From positions 1 to 32,897 of the forward strand of contig JAJQFQ010000092.1 of NCBI GenBank assembly GCA_021201035.1: 32,897 nucleotides of DNA. Direction: 5' to 3'. Below, piece by piece: positions 8,592 through 15,413 of this stretch; position 1 is the first letter of the stretch; each line of letters begins with the position of its first letter. A program made the translations under genes and the position numbers. The notes beneath the pieces were generated by a model. It was not told the DNA's origin, did no database searches, and worked only from the letters and a program-made list of their open reading frames with translations. The DNA comes from Clostridiales bacterium (lineage in GTDB: Bacteria > Bacillota > Clostridia > Lachnospirales > Lachnospiraceae).

Positions 8592-9635
8592 TTAGAAAGC
8601 CCGTATATCTTTTGCCAGACTAAACGGAATAATCTCGCCGGCAGTTGTATCAATATATGCTTTTTCTTCATGCATATAATCTATAATATCTTTTGCTTTA
8701 TAATTTCTGAACTTTTCAATCACTTTATCCAATATGATTTTTTCTTTTTTACTCAGCACAGAATAATCCATGCCGACAGTCGGATAAATATGAAGCATTG
8801 TATCACAGGTATAGCTCATTTCCTCCTGTACATTTAATTTTTCAAGATTCATCAGGCTATAATGTCCGACAGGCAAAGCTCCCATTGATTCATGTCTGTA
8901 AACCATACCTGACATTGCATACCCATTTTCAATAAATGCCAGCACATCCGAATACCATAACATTTTCATGAGTTTCACTTTAAAAAGGTTTGTAACTTTT
9001 TCTGCCATATATGAAATCATAGCCTCAATTTTATCAATATTCAGCACAACAAAACCATTTGCATCTGATGGTTCTTCGAAATCAACATAAGCACACTCAA
9101 AAGTCTGACGTGACAAGAATTCTCTGCCATATGCATCCAGTTTTTCAGTCATTTTTTCTTTTATCTCTAAACGCTTTAATCCCGAAAATTTGTGCGCATT
9201 TTTCTTTAAAAACTCTAAAGCTTTCAGTGGATTATCTTTAATAAGCCGAAGCATTGTATCATATGTTTCATCCTGAATCGCTTTACTCTCATAACGGGAA
9301 ATAGTGGCTTCTCCCCACCCGAGAAGCTTTGCAAGATCAACCTGCGACAAACCATAACTCCTTCTTATATCCACAATCTCATCGGATGTAAGTAATCCTT
9401 TTTTTATACGATACGCATTTCTCGCATTTAAAAGATTCTCATTTGTCATTGAACCCGTTTCAAATTCATTCTCATCCTCATCAGCATTTGTGCAAAAATA
9501 AAATCTTTCGTTATAACTTACCTTTTCACCCTTCAACATTACGGATGCAGTACGTATTCTTTCTTCTACTTCGTGTTTTTTTTCACATAAAGGGCAGTCC
9601 ATATAAACTTTCTTTATTAATGTGTTAGTCATCAT
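8592..9635 (-). CDS. Antitoxin: YgiT/MqsA zinc-finger, XRE HTH and Panacea (DUF4065/SocA) domains
   Basis: This 347-residue protein appears to have three modules. Residues 10-60 form an MqsA/YgiT-like zinc ribbon (CPLC, later FYFC followed by an acidic stretch; only three cysteines are obvious). Residues about 80-135 are a helix-turn-helix (DIRRSYGLSQVDLAKLLGWGEATISRYES). Residues about 195-345 resemble the Panacea/SocA antitoxin domain (NLFKVKLMKMLWYSDVLAF, MSGMVYRHESMGALPVGHY). The Panacea domain is known to neutralise diverse toxins. I start at the ATG 7 bases after AAGGGAGG, not at upstream ATGs that overlap the toxin or the ribosome site. It follows the toxin by about 25 bases. The gene is distinctly AT-rich next to rqcH and the nitrilase, suggesting acquisition. 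Confidence 0.85.
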   Translation of the reverse strand: MMTNTLIKKVYMDCPLCEKKHEVEERIRTASVMLKGEKVSYNERFYFCTNADEDENEFETGSMTNENLLNARNAYRIKKGLLTSDEIVDIRRSYGLSQVDLAKLLGWGEATISRYESKAIQDETYDTMLRLIKDNPLKALEFLKKNAHKFSGLKRLEIKEKMTEKLDAYGREFLSRQTFECAYVDFEEPSDANGFVVLNIDKIEAMISYMAEKVTNLFKVKLMKMLWYSDVLAFIENGYAMSGMVYRHESMGALPVGHYSLMNLEKLNVQEEMSYTCDTMLHIYPTVGMDYSVLSKKEKIILDKVIEKFRNYKAKDIIDYMHEEKAYIDTTAGEIIPFSLAKDIRAF

Positions 9636-9660
9636 TGCCATACCTCCCTTGCGATCTCGT

Positions 9661-10029
9661 TCATGCATAAGGGAATGTCATTTTCTCCTTTGCATAATGA
9701 AACGATACACATAAAATATGTCTCTGCTGATTTCCTTTAATTTTTAATTTAACATATATGATCTTATTGTTTATATCCTTTCCAAAAACAAATAACAATG
9801 GGGGATTCATATCATTTTTATCAATTTTAGTTTCTGAATATTCCTCAATGGTAAGCTCCATCAGCCGTTCCACAACATCTCCTGCATCATAATCAAGATC
9901 CAATAATGTATATGGTGTCGAATATTTCTGATCGCTGCCCTGTTTCTTTTTTCTGATCAGAATAAAATCTGTATCCAAATTAAAATCTTCAGCTCCGATT
10001 AAAGTTTTTAACTCATCCAGAAAAGACAA
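9661..10029 (-). CDS. MqsR-like toxin of the Panacea toxin-antitoxin pair
   Basis: A small protein directly upstream of the antitoxin and on the same transcript. The C-terminal part (LLFVFGKDINNKIIYVKLKI, then RHILCVSFHYAKE) has the pattern of MqsR/RelE-fold toxins, in which strands end in V-SFH. MqsR is an mRNA-cutting ribonuclease; that activity is inferred from family likeness and from the MqsA-type zinc finger in the partner. The start is uncertain. TTG at 10029 gives 122 residues but has only a weak ribosome site. The frame is open further back to a perfect GGAGGTGA (10070-10077), where the codon at proper spacing is ATA (10063-10065), which would add 12 residues (IFLSIQSKKKDV). The gene is AT-rich. 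Confidence 0.72.
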   Translation of the reverse strand: MSFLDELKTLIGAEDFNLDTDFILIRKKKQGSDQKYSTPYTLLDLDYDAGDVVERLMELTIEEYSETKIDKNDMNPPLLFVFGKDINNKIIYVKLKIKGNQQRHILCVSFHYAKEKMTFPYA

Positions 10030-10069
10030 AACATCTTTCTTTTTCGATTGTATACTAAGGAATATAAAA

Positions 10070-10077
10070 TCACCTCC
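10070..10077 (-). promoter_or_regulatory. Perfect ribosome-binding site with no standard start codon at normal spacing
   Basis: The minus strand reads GGAGGTGA, fully complementary to the 16S 3' end. Seven bases after GGAGG comes ATA in the toxin frame. No ATG, GTG or TTG in that frame occurs until TTG at 10029, over 40 bases away. Either the toxin starts at a rare ATA codon or the natural start has been mutated. Confidence 0.6.
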
Positions 10078-10089
10078 GCGACGTTTTTG

Positions 10090-10130
10090 CTATCAATTGA
10101 TAGTATACACATCAAATGAAATATTGTCAA
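10090..10130 (-). promoter_or_regulatory. Toxin-antitoxin promoter with overlapping palindromic operator
   Basis: On the minus strand TTGACA (10125-10130) and TATACT (10102-10107) are separated by 17 bases, essentially consensus. A perfect 14-base palindrome, CTATCAATTGATAG (10090-10103), overlaps the end of the -10 box. The helix-turn-helix of the antitoxin probably binds it to repress the operon, as in MqsA-type autoregulation; binding is inferred. The -35 lies only a few bases after the nitrilase stop codon. Confidence 0.85.
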
Positions 10131-10133
10131 GTG

Positions 10134-10955
10134 TTATATCTTTCTTCCATAAACATGATACAGTTCCGGTCGCCGATGTTTTAAAAGCGGCAGCTGCTCC
10201 CGCACTTCATCCACCACGCCCATGTCTATCTCTGTCACCTCTACCTGTTCGGTCTCATCCATCTCCATCAGCACCCGCCCCCAGGGATCAGTAATCACAG
10301 AGTGTCCCCAGGCCTGATAAGAAGCATATTCGTCCCGCGCCAGAGAAGTGCCGACCATGAACACCTGATTGTCCGCCGCCCTCTGCCGGAACAAAAGCTC
10401 CCAGTGCATCGGACCAGTCGTCGTGTTGAACGCCGCCGGACAGAGTACCAGACGTGCTCCGGCATCCGTCATCAGGCGCAGCAACTCCGGGAAACGAATG
10501 TCATAGCAGATGCAGATTCCCATCTTCCCGAACTCCGTATCAAAAACGACGATCTCATCTCCCGCCGTCAGTGTATCGGATTCTTTAAAGTATTGCCCAC
10601 CGCGGACATCAATATCAAACAAGTGCGTTTTCCGGTATTTTGCGATCTGCCTGCCTTCCCGGTCAAACACATAAGCCGTATTATATATTTTGCCATCCGC
10701 GGTCTCCGGAATCGTACCGGCCGACAGATAGACGCCGTTTTGTCTTGCCAGTCCGGAGCAAAGCTGCCAGGTCTGACCTCCCTCCGGCTCTGCAAAAAGC
10801 GGGAACTTCTCGTTCTCATAAGGGCACTGGAACATTTCAGGGAGCGCCACGAGATCCGTATTCTTAAAACTGTCCCCGGCAAAAAGAGTCCTGACTGATT
10901 CTAATGTTTTTTCTTTTGATTCATACACTCTCGACTGAACGCTTGTGATTTTCAT
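10134..10955 (-). CDS. Carbon-nitrogen hydrolase, omega-amidase/Nit2-like
   Basis: A nitrilase-superfamily amidase of 273 residues. The catalytic triad is visible: Glu in VALPEMFQCPYEN, Lys in AKYRKTHLFDID, and Cys in GICICYDIRFPEL. The overall pattern, including YNTAYVFDREG and the late WGRVLMEMDETEQVE, is closest to omega-amidase (Nit2) or deaminated-glutathione amidase. These hydrolyse alpha-ketoglutaramate or similar repair substrates. The exact substrate cannot be decided here. I start at ATG 10955 (MKITSVQSRV), preceded by GGGAAGG; the frame extends upstream to a repeat element and those residues are not family-like. Confidence 0.9.
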   Translation of the reverse strand: MKITSVQSRVYESKEKTLESVRTLFAGDSFKNTDLVALPEMFQCPYENEKFPLFAEPEGGQTWQLCSGLARQNGVYLSAGTIPETADGKIYNTAYVFDREGRQIAKYRKTHLFDIDVRGGQYFKESDTLTAGDEIVVFDTEFGKMGICICYDIRFPELLRLMTDAGARLVLCPAAFNTTTGPMHWELLFRQRAADNQVFMVGTSLARDEYASYQAWGHSVITDPWGRVLMEMDETEQVEVTEIDMGVVDEVREQLPLLKHRRPELYHVYGRKI

Positions 10956-10986
10956 AATAATTTGCCTTCCCATTATAGAATATAAA

Positions 10987-11031
10987 GAATGTGCTCTGGC
11001 GCATTCTCGCACCGAGCGCGGCCGCATAAGC
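10987..11031 (+). repeat. Dispersed GC-rich intergenic repeat, copy 1
   Basis: About 45 bases in the gap between recG and the nitrilase gene (starting GAATGTGCTCTGGCGCATTC, ending GCATAAGC) match, in inverted orientation, 13737-13781 after rpmB with only a few transitions. It contains short inverted arms such as GAATGtGC/GCgCATTC. It belongs to the same repeat family as the MITE-like element after rpmB. Confidence 0.75.
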
Positions 11032-11064
11032 AGTGTGTAGGAAGTTTACAAACAGATAAGGCCG

Positions 11065-13155
11065 CTACAGATTCAGCAGCGCATACTCATCTCCCGCATA
11101 CATCCGCAGCCTCTGGCGCAGCACGCGGTGTTCTTCTCGCACCAGCTTCGGATCATCCTGCATCAGCATCGACACTTCAGCGGAAGCTCTGCCCATCACC
11201 TGGGCATCCTGATAAACATCCGCCAGCTGAAACCGGAAATCGCCGCTCTGCCGGATGCCGAAGAAATCTCCGGGTCCGCGCAGCTTCAGATCCTCTCCGG
11301 CTATGTAAAAGCCGTCATTGGATTGATTCAGAACCGCCAGTCTGCGGTTTTCCTTTTCACTTTTATTTCCCTGCATGAAAATACAGTAGGACTGTGCGTC
11401 CCCGCGTCCGACACGCCCGCGCAGCTGATGAAGCTGGGCCAGGCCGAACCTCTCCGCGTTCTCGATCATCATGACCGTCGCATTCGGCACATCCACGCCA
11501 ACCTCGATCACCGTTGTAGAGACCAGAATCTGAATCCTGTTGGCAGCGAAATCCTCCATGATACGGTTCTTCTCCTCCGATTTCATTTTGCCGTGCAGAC
11601 AGGAAATCTGAATGTCCGGAGAAAAAATCCCCTTCAGCCGCTCCGTATAATCCAGTACATTCTCCCCCTCGGTATATTCGGACTGCTCCACCAGAGGACA
11701 GATAATATAAACCTGATGCCCCCCGCGGATCTGGCTTTCCATAAAATGATACGCTTTTTCACGGAACGAAATATCTACCACGCAGTTTTTCACAGGTTTT
11801 CGTTTTGCAGGGACTTCATCCAGCACAGAGATATCCAGATCGCCGTATAAAATAATCGCCAGCGTCCGGGGAATCGGCGTCGCGCTCATCACAAGGATAT
11901 GCGGACGGCACCCTTTAAAAACCAGGCTCTCTCTCTGCTTCACACCAAACCGATGCTGTTCGTCCGTGATCACCAACGCCAGGCCATGGTATTGCACCTT
12001 CTCCTGAATCAGCGCGTGCGTACCCACGATCAGCGCTGCCGGTTCCCGCTCAATCGCCGCATAAGCCTCCCTGCGCTGCGCTGCGCCCAGTGAACCAGTC
12101 AGAAGAATCACGGGAAAATCAAGTCCCATCTGCTCACATAAGTGCTCCAGTTTCCCGGCATGCTGCCTGGCCAGCACATCGGTCGGCGCCATGATCGCAG
12201 ACTGATAACCGCTGTTTGCGCAGTCCAACATCGCCAGAAAAGCCAGAATCGTCTTTCCGGAACCCACATCGCCCTGAACCAGACGCTGCATCACCTTTTC
12301 CGAACGCATATCTGTCTGAATCTGCGCGGCCACCCGGCGCTGAGCACCGGTCAGTTCATACGGAAGCCGTCGTATGATATCCTGCACAAAATCATTGTCT
12401 GATTCAACCGATCCGTCCCCGTTCTCCGGCTTTATAAAATGAAATTCATTTTTCAGTGTTCCCGACTGTTCCTTTGTCAGCCGCATACACAACAGAAAGA
12501 AGAAAAACTCATCAAACACAAACCGTTCCCTTGCCGTGATGCAGCCTGCCTCATCCGCAGGCATATGTATGTTCTCTAACGCGAAATTATATTCAGCCAG
12601 CTGATTGCGGACACGGATATCCTCCGGAAGATATTCCATCTCGATCGGCAGATCTTCCAGCGCCAGACGCACTGTCTTCTGAACCTGTTTGTTTGAGAGG
12701 CCCTTCGTCAGGCCATACACCGGCTGCAGAGTCTTCTGCCGTTCCCTGTACTGTTCCGGCGACAAAACCTCCGGCTGTTCCATGTAAAGTAAATCATTTT
12801 TTTCCGACACCCGTCCGTAAAAAACATACATACCGCCCGCTTTTACGACAGAACGAATATAGGGAGAACGAAACCACATAACGCGTAGCCGCCGTCCGCC
12901 GCCGTCCAGATCCAGAACCGCTGTCTGCATCCTGGAATGCTGATTCAGAACCGGCGTTTTGGGAACCCGTATATAGATTGCATTTTTGCGTTCCGGAACG
13001 AGATCCGCGATCTCACAGATCTCCGGACAGCGCTCATAGTCGCGCGGAAAATACAGGAGCAGATCGCCCACGGTATAGATACCCAGCGTCTGAAATAATT
13101 TTTCTGTTTTCGGTCCGATTCCTTTGACGGATTTAATCGGGGCATCCGGTTTCAT
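11065..13155 (-). CDS. recG: ATP-dependent DNA helicase RecG
   Basis: RecG remodels stalled replication forks and branch-migrates Holliday junctions. The 696-residue protein starts with the wedge/OB domain (MKPDAPIKSVKGIGPKTEKLF). Helicase motifs are in order: Walker A in QGDVGSGKTILAFL, the DEAD-like box as DEQH in VITDEQHRFGVKQRE, motif III MSATPIPRTLA, then STTVIEVGVDVPNA and QLHQLRGRVGRG. The C-terminal LKLRGPGDFFGIRQSG completes the TRG region. Length is normal. The ribosome site is weak (AAGCGAAG). A TATAAT at about 13275 on the minus strand may be its promoter, but the matching -35 is poor. Confidence 0.97.
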   Translation of the reverse strand: MKPDAPIKSVKGIGPKTEKLFQTLGIYTVGDLLLYFPRDYERCPEICEIADLVPERKNAIYIRVPKTPVLNQHSRMQTAVLDLDGGGRRLRVMWFRSPYIRSVVKAGGMYVFYGRVSEKNDLLYMEQPEVLSPEQYRERQKTLQPVYGLTKGLSNKQVQKTVRLALEDLPIEMEYLPEDIRVRNQLAEYNFALENIHMPADEAGCITARERFVFDEFFFFLLCMRLTKEQSGTLKNEFHFIKPENGDGSVESDNDFVQDIIRRLPYELTGAQRRVAAQIQTDMRSEKVMQRLVQGDVGSGKTILAFLAMLDCANSGYQSAIMAPTDVLARQHAGKLEHLCEQMGLDFPVILLTGSLGAAQRREAYAAIEREPAALIVGTHALIQEKVQYHGLALVITDEQHRFGVKQRESLVFKGCRPHILVMSATPIPRTLAIILYGDLDISVLDEVPAKRKPVKNCVVDISFREKAYHFMESQIRGGHQVYIICPLVEQSEYTEGENVLDYTERLKGIFSPDIQISCLHGKMKSEEKNRIMEDFAANRIQILVSTTVIEVGVDVPNATVMMIENAERFGLAQLHQLRGRVGRGDAQSYCIFMQGNKSEKENRRLAVLNQSNDGFYIAGEDLKLRGPGDFFGIRQSGDFRFQLADVYQDAQVMGRASAEVSMLMQDDPKLVREEHRVLRQRLRMYAGDEYALLNL

Positions 13156-13336
13156 ATTTTGCTTCGCTTTCTGTTATAAAATTTCCGCATACAGTTCTTC
13201 GGCAAACAACCATGCAGCAGACAATCAATCTTATGCCGACACATCAAACTACGGTAAATACACGGTATCATTATAATCATTTTCAGAAAAAAAGAAATGT
13301 TTCGGCACAAAAAAACATAATTTTTTGAAATAATTG

Positions 13337-13365
13337 TTGCATTTACTTATTTCTTCTGATAGAAT
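13337..13365 (+). promoter_or_regulatory. Sigma-A promoter of rpmB
   Basis: TTGCAT (13337-13342) and TAGAAT (13360-13365) with a 17-base spacer lie 60 bases before rpmB. It is divergent from recG. Confidence 0.75.
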
Positions 13366-13377
13366 GGTCATGTTGTG

Positions 13378-13399
13378 AGTCCGGTAACATATCCGGACT
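13378..13399 (+). promoter_or_regulatory. Stem-loop in the rpmB mRNA leader
   Basis: A perfect 7-bp inverted repeat AGTCCGG/CCGGACT encloses an 8-base loop. It sits just after the likely transcription start and 11 bases before the AAGGAGGTG ribosome site of rpmB. It could stabilise the message or act as a ribosomal-protein autoregulatory site; no such site is known to me for L28. Confidence 0.55.
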
Positions 13400-13424
13400 T
13401 AGTAATTGCTAAGGAGGTGCAGTC

Positions 13425-13610
13425 ATGGCAAAGTGCAGTGTATGCGGAAAAAGTGTTCACTTCGGAAAGCAAGTGAGCCATTCTCATAGAAGATCAAATA
13501 AAATGTGGAAACCCAACCTGAAAAAGGTCAGATGTAATGTGAATGGCACACACAAGAGATTGTACGTATGTACCAGCTGCCTGAAGGGCAACAAAGTAGA
13601 GCGAGTTTAA
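13425..13610 (+). CDS. rpmB: 50S ribosomal protein L28
   Basis: L28 is a small basic protein of the large ribosomal subunit. The 61-residue sequence begins MAKCSVCGKSVHFGKQVSHSHRRSNKMWKPN in family fashion and retains the zinc-binding type CxxC pairs (CSVC, CTSC) of C+ L28 paralogues, so zinc-dependent binding is likely. AAGGAGGTG lies 6 bases before the ATG. It is monocistronic: own promoter, leader hairpin and a strong terminator. It is the only intact plus-strand core gene here and diverges from recG. Confidence 0.97.
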   Translation: MAKCSVCGKSVHFGKQVSHSHRRSNKMWKPNLKKVRCNVNGTHKRLYVCTSCLKGNKVERV

Positions 13611-13634
13611 CTCCCGATTTTTGAACTACGAAAA

Positions 13635-13660
13635 GGATCCGCGGTGCGGGTCCTTTTTTT
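13635..13660 (+). terminator. Rho-independent terminator of rpmB
   Basis: An 8-bp stem (GGATCCGC/GCGGGTCC, one G-T pair) with a GGT loop is followed by seven T. It lies 25 bases after the rpmB stop codon. Confidence 0.92.
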
Positions 13661-13678
13661 ATATCATAGGAAAGTTCA

Positions 13679-13798
13679 TCCTATGATATAAAAAACGCTC
13701 CGCGAGGATGCGCACTCGCGCGACAGGAAGAATGTCGCTTATGCGACCGCGCTCGGCGCGAGAATACGCTAAAGCGCATTCTTTTTTATATCATAGGA
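13679..13798. mobile_element. MITE-like repeat with 17-bp terminal inverted repeats
   Basis: The 120-base element starts with TCCTATGATATAAAAAA (13679-13695) and ends with its exact reverse complement (13782-13798). An additional 12-base copy of the end lies at 13660-13671, overlapping the rpmB terminator T-run, so a 23-base direct repeat flanks the element (13655-13677 and 13782-13804). The GC-rich core at 13737-13781 is related to 10987-11031. It has no coding capacity, so any movement would need a transposase in trans. A REP-like element is the alternative. Confidence 0.7.
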
Positions 13799-13815
13799 AA
13801 GTTCGTCTCTCTCAT

Positions 13816-13965
13816 TTATCTGCTGAACATATGATAGCCGATCAGCAGTAAAGCACCTGCCAGAAGCACGCCGACAAAATTATTGGGGACAAACATCATA
13901 AAAAGCATGCCCACGGCAAACCAGAACATCATAAATCCGAGTAATTGTCTGAAATCACGGCTCAT
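13816..13965 (-). CDS. Small 49-residue membrane protein
   Basis: A short frame with convincing features: MSRDFRQLLGF, then hydrophobic MMFWFAVGMLFMMF, a PNN turn, and a second helix VGVLLAGALLLIGYHMF, ending SR. It therefore looks like a two-helix hairpin with a basic N-terminus. The chosen ATG (13965) is 9 bases after GGGGG; another ATG three codons upstream abuts that site. I do not recognise a family or function. It stands alone between the repeat element and gerW on the same strand, and could be read through from gerW. Confidence 0.7.
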   Translation of the reverse strand: MSRDFRQLLGFMMFWFAVGMLFMMFVPNNFVGVLLAGALLLIGYHMFSR

Positions 13966-14050
13966 CCGTATCATCCCCCGCTTTCATACACGCCCGTGCA
14001 ATTCTGCTGTCTCCCCGGGCCTGTATTCCGAAAAATAAAACCCGGGAACG

Positions 14051-14124
14051 AATCTATCCTTACCAGATCGTGATTTCATCACGATTCACTTGCGCTCATT
14101 ATATCTTATGCACACGGATAGATT
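14051..14124. other. Nested inverted repeats between gerW and the small membrane gene
   Basis: The outer arms AATCTATCC (14051-14059) and GGATAGATT (14116-14124) enclose an inner 7-bp hairpin ATCGTGA/TCACGAT (14067-14085, loop TTTCA). A further CCCGGG pair flanks 14014-14046. No poly-T tract follows the inner hairpin, so it is not a standard terminator. It may be a structured leader or small RNA. Confidence 0.4.
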
Positions 14125-14169
14125 TTGAGTCTGACGCAAACGATGATTTCAGCGGTATTACAGATGATG

Positions 14170-14622
14170 CTATAACTCATTCTCAATATTTAATTTTTCT
14201 TTCAGATCCTTTGCAGCCTCCTCACGGGCTTCTTCTCTGGCCGTTTTCTCCTCCGGATGCTTCCGCTCGTCCATTTTCTTCATGAATTTATTCACAAAAT
14301 CCGGAATCATATCCAGAATTTTTGAAATGCTGTCCTGATTTTTCACACTGACCATACGGGTCATGCCGTCCCTGATCACCAGTACCGCGCTGGGTGAGAT
14401 CTTTCCGCCCACGCCGCCGCCGCTGTTTTTCTTTTTCTCTCCGATAAAGGCTCCGGCGCCCATGCCAAAGGAGACGTCCACTAACGGAAGAAGAATCGTA
14501 TCGTCAATATAAATCGGATCGCCGACTACCGTTTTGGATGATACAAAGCCATCCATCCCCTGCATCAGGGAGTCCACTGTTTTCTGAAAAGTATTGTTGC
14601 CGTTCCCGTTCGTATCTGCCAT
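14170..14622 (-). CDS. ytfJ: GerW family sporulation protein (YtfJ)
   Basis: A 150-residue YtfJ/GerW protein. In Bacillus subtilis GerW is a forespore protein needed for normal germination. The conserved core is clear: VVGDPIYIDDTILLPLVDVSFGMGAG, the glycine-rich GGGVGGKISPSAVLVI, and VSVKNQDSISKILDMIP. The C-terminal tail is charged (ERKHPEEKTAREEAREEAAKDL). It follows the DUF2953 gene by 17 bases, the conserved ytfI-ytfJ pairing. Start choice is between ATG 14622 (10 bases from GGAGG) and a GTG two codons earlier (4 bases); I prefer the ATG. Confidence 0.93.
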   Translation of the reverse strand: MADTNGNGNNTFQKTVDSLMQGMDGFVSSKTVVGDPIYIDDTILLPLVDVSFGMGAGAFIGEKKKNSGGGVGGKISPSAVLVIRDGMTRMVSVKNQDSISKILDMIPDFVNKFMKKMDERKHPEEKTAREEAREEAAKDLKEKLNIENEL

Positions 14623-14639
14623 AATCACACAACCTCCTG

Positions 14640-15374
14640 CTACTTTCTGTTTCTCATCTGACCGATAAACAATCGGATATCTTTCTGTCGAACCAAACTC
14701 ACAACCAAAACAACTGCATGAATCATCATCATGCGTCCTTTTGCATAAATGCTGCCTTCTATAAACGTCTGTTCTGCTTCAAAATCAGGAAGAATCCGCA
14801 AATCCGTCTGATAAAACAGAGGAATCACAGCCAGCACACCGACGATCTGTCCCGTCCGTGAAGGATCCTCCAGTCCGAAAGCCACACGACCCGATAATTG
14901 TCTGGGACGAATCCGGAATAAAAATGTCTGCAGACCGGGCCAGACGGCACTCAGAATGTCATACTCACTGACAAGGGACAGTATACCGGCCGCATTCCTC
15001 AGAAAAGAAAGCACGCGGTTCTTTTTCCCGTCTGAAGACTCTTCTTTTTTCTCCTGCAGATCCTGTTTTTTCTTTTTAGCTGCCTTCCGGGCAGCCTTTC
15101 TCTGCCTGCGCTCCCGCCGCCTGCGTTTCTGTTCTTCATCGGTAAAATCAAATTTAAAAAAAAGGATCGATAAAACCAGACTGGCTTTCTGATCATACAA
15201 AAAACGGAAGCGGAAAAGCCGGAACAGCCAGTTAATGCGAAAGCTGCAGCGACGCCGGTCAATATCTATCTCCAGTTCATAACGGAGCGGAAGAAAAAGG
15301 AATACAGCTGCGGCAGCCGCAATGACAAGCAGCACAATCCCTATGATTTTACAAACGAATAATACCATAACCAT
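14640..15374 (-). CDS. DUF2953 domain-containing protein (YtfI-like)
   Basis: A 244-residue protein with an N-terminal membrane helix (IIGIVLLVIAAAAAVFLFLPLRYELEID), a highly basic linker (KRRRRERRQRKAARKAAKKKKQ, about 83-104) and a C-terminal DUF2953 region (GLEDPSRTGQIVGVLAVI, DFEAEQTFIEGSIYAKGR). DUF2953 proteins are of unknown function and accompany gerW/ytfJ in sporulating Firmicutes. It is probably co-transcribed with gerW. Nothing suggests damage. Confidence 0.88.
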   Translation of the reverse strand: MVMVLFVCKIIGIVLLVIAAAAAVFLFLPLRYELEIDIDRRRCSFRINWLFRLFRFRFLYDQKASLVLSILFFKFDFTDEEQKRRRRERRQRKAARKAAKKKKQDLQEKKEESSDGKKNRVLSFLRNAAGILSLVSEYDILSAVWPGLQTFLFRIRPRQLSGRVAFGLEDPSRTGQIVGVLAVIPLFYQTDLRILPDFEAEQTFIEGSIYAKGRMMMIHAVVLVVSLVRQKDIRLFIGQMRNRK

Positions 15375-15413
15375 ACTGATAACATCCTCTGAACCGTGCC
15401 CGTGAAGCGTTTA

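Noticed and set aside
10956-10986. Promoter with TATAAT immediately before the nitrilase gene
   Set aside because: The predicted start of transcription would fall inside the ribosome site and no -35 is seen.
13256-13290. recG promoter around a minus-strand TATAAT
   Set aside because: The -10 is good but no acceptable -35 at 16-18 bases was found; mentioned only as possible.
14070-14285. 71-residue plus-strand frame
   Set aside because: Overlaps the gerW 3' end in antisense and has no ribosome site or recognisable sequence.
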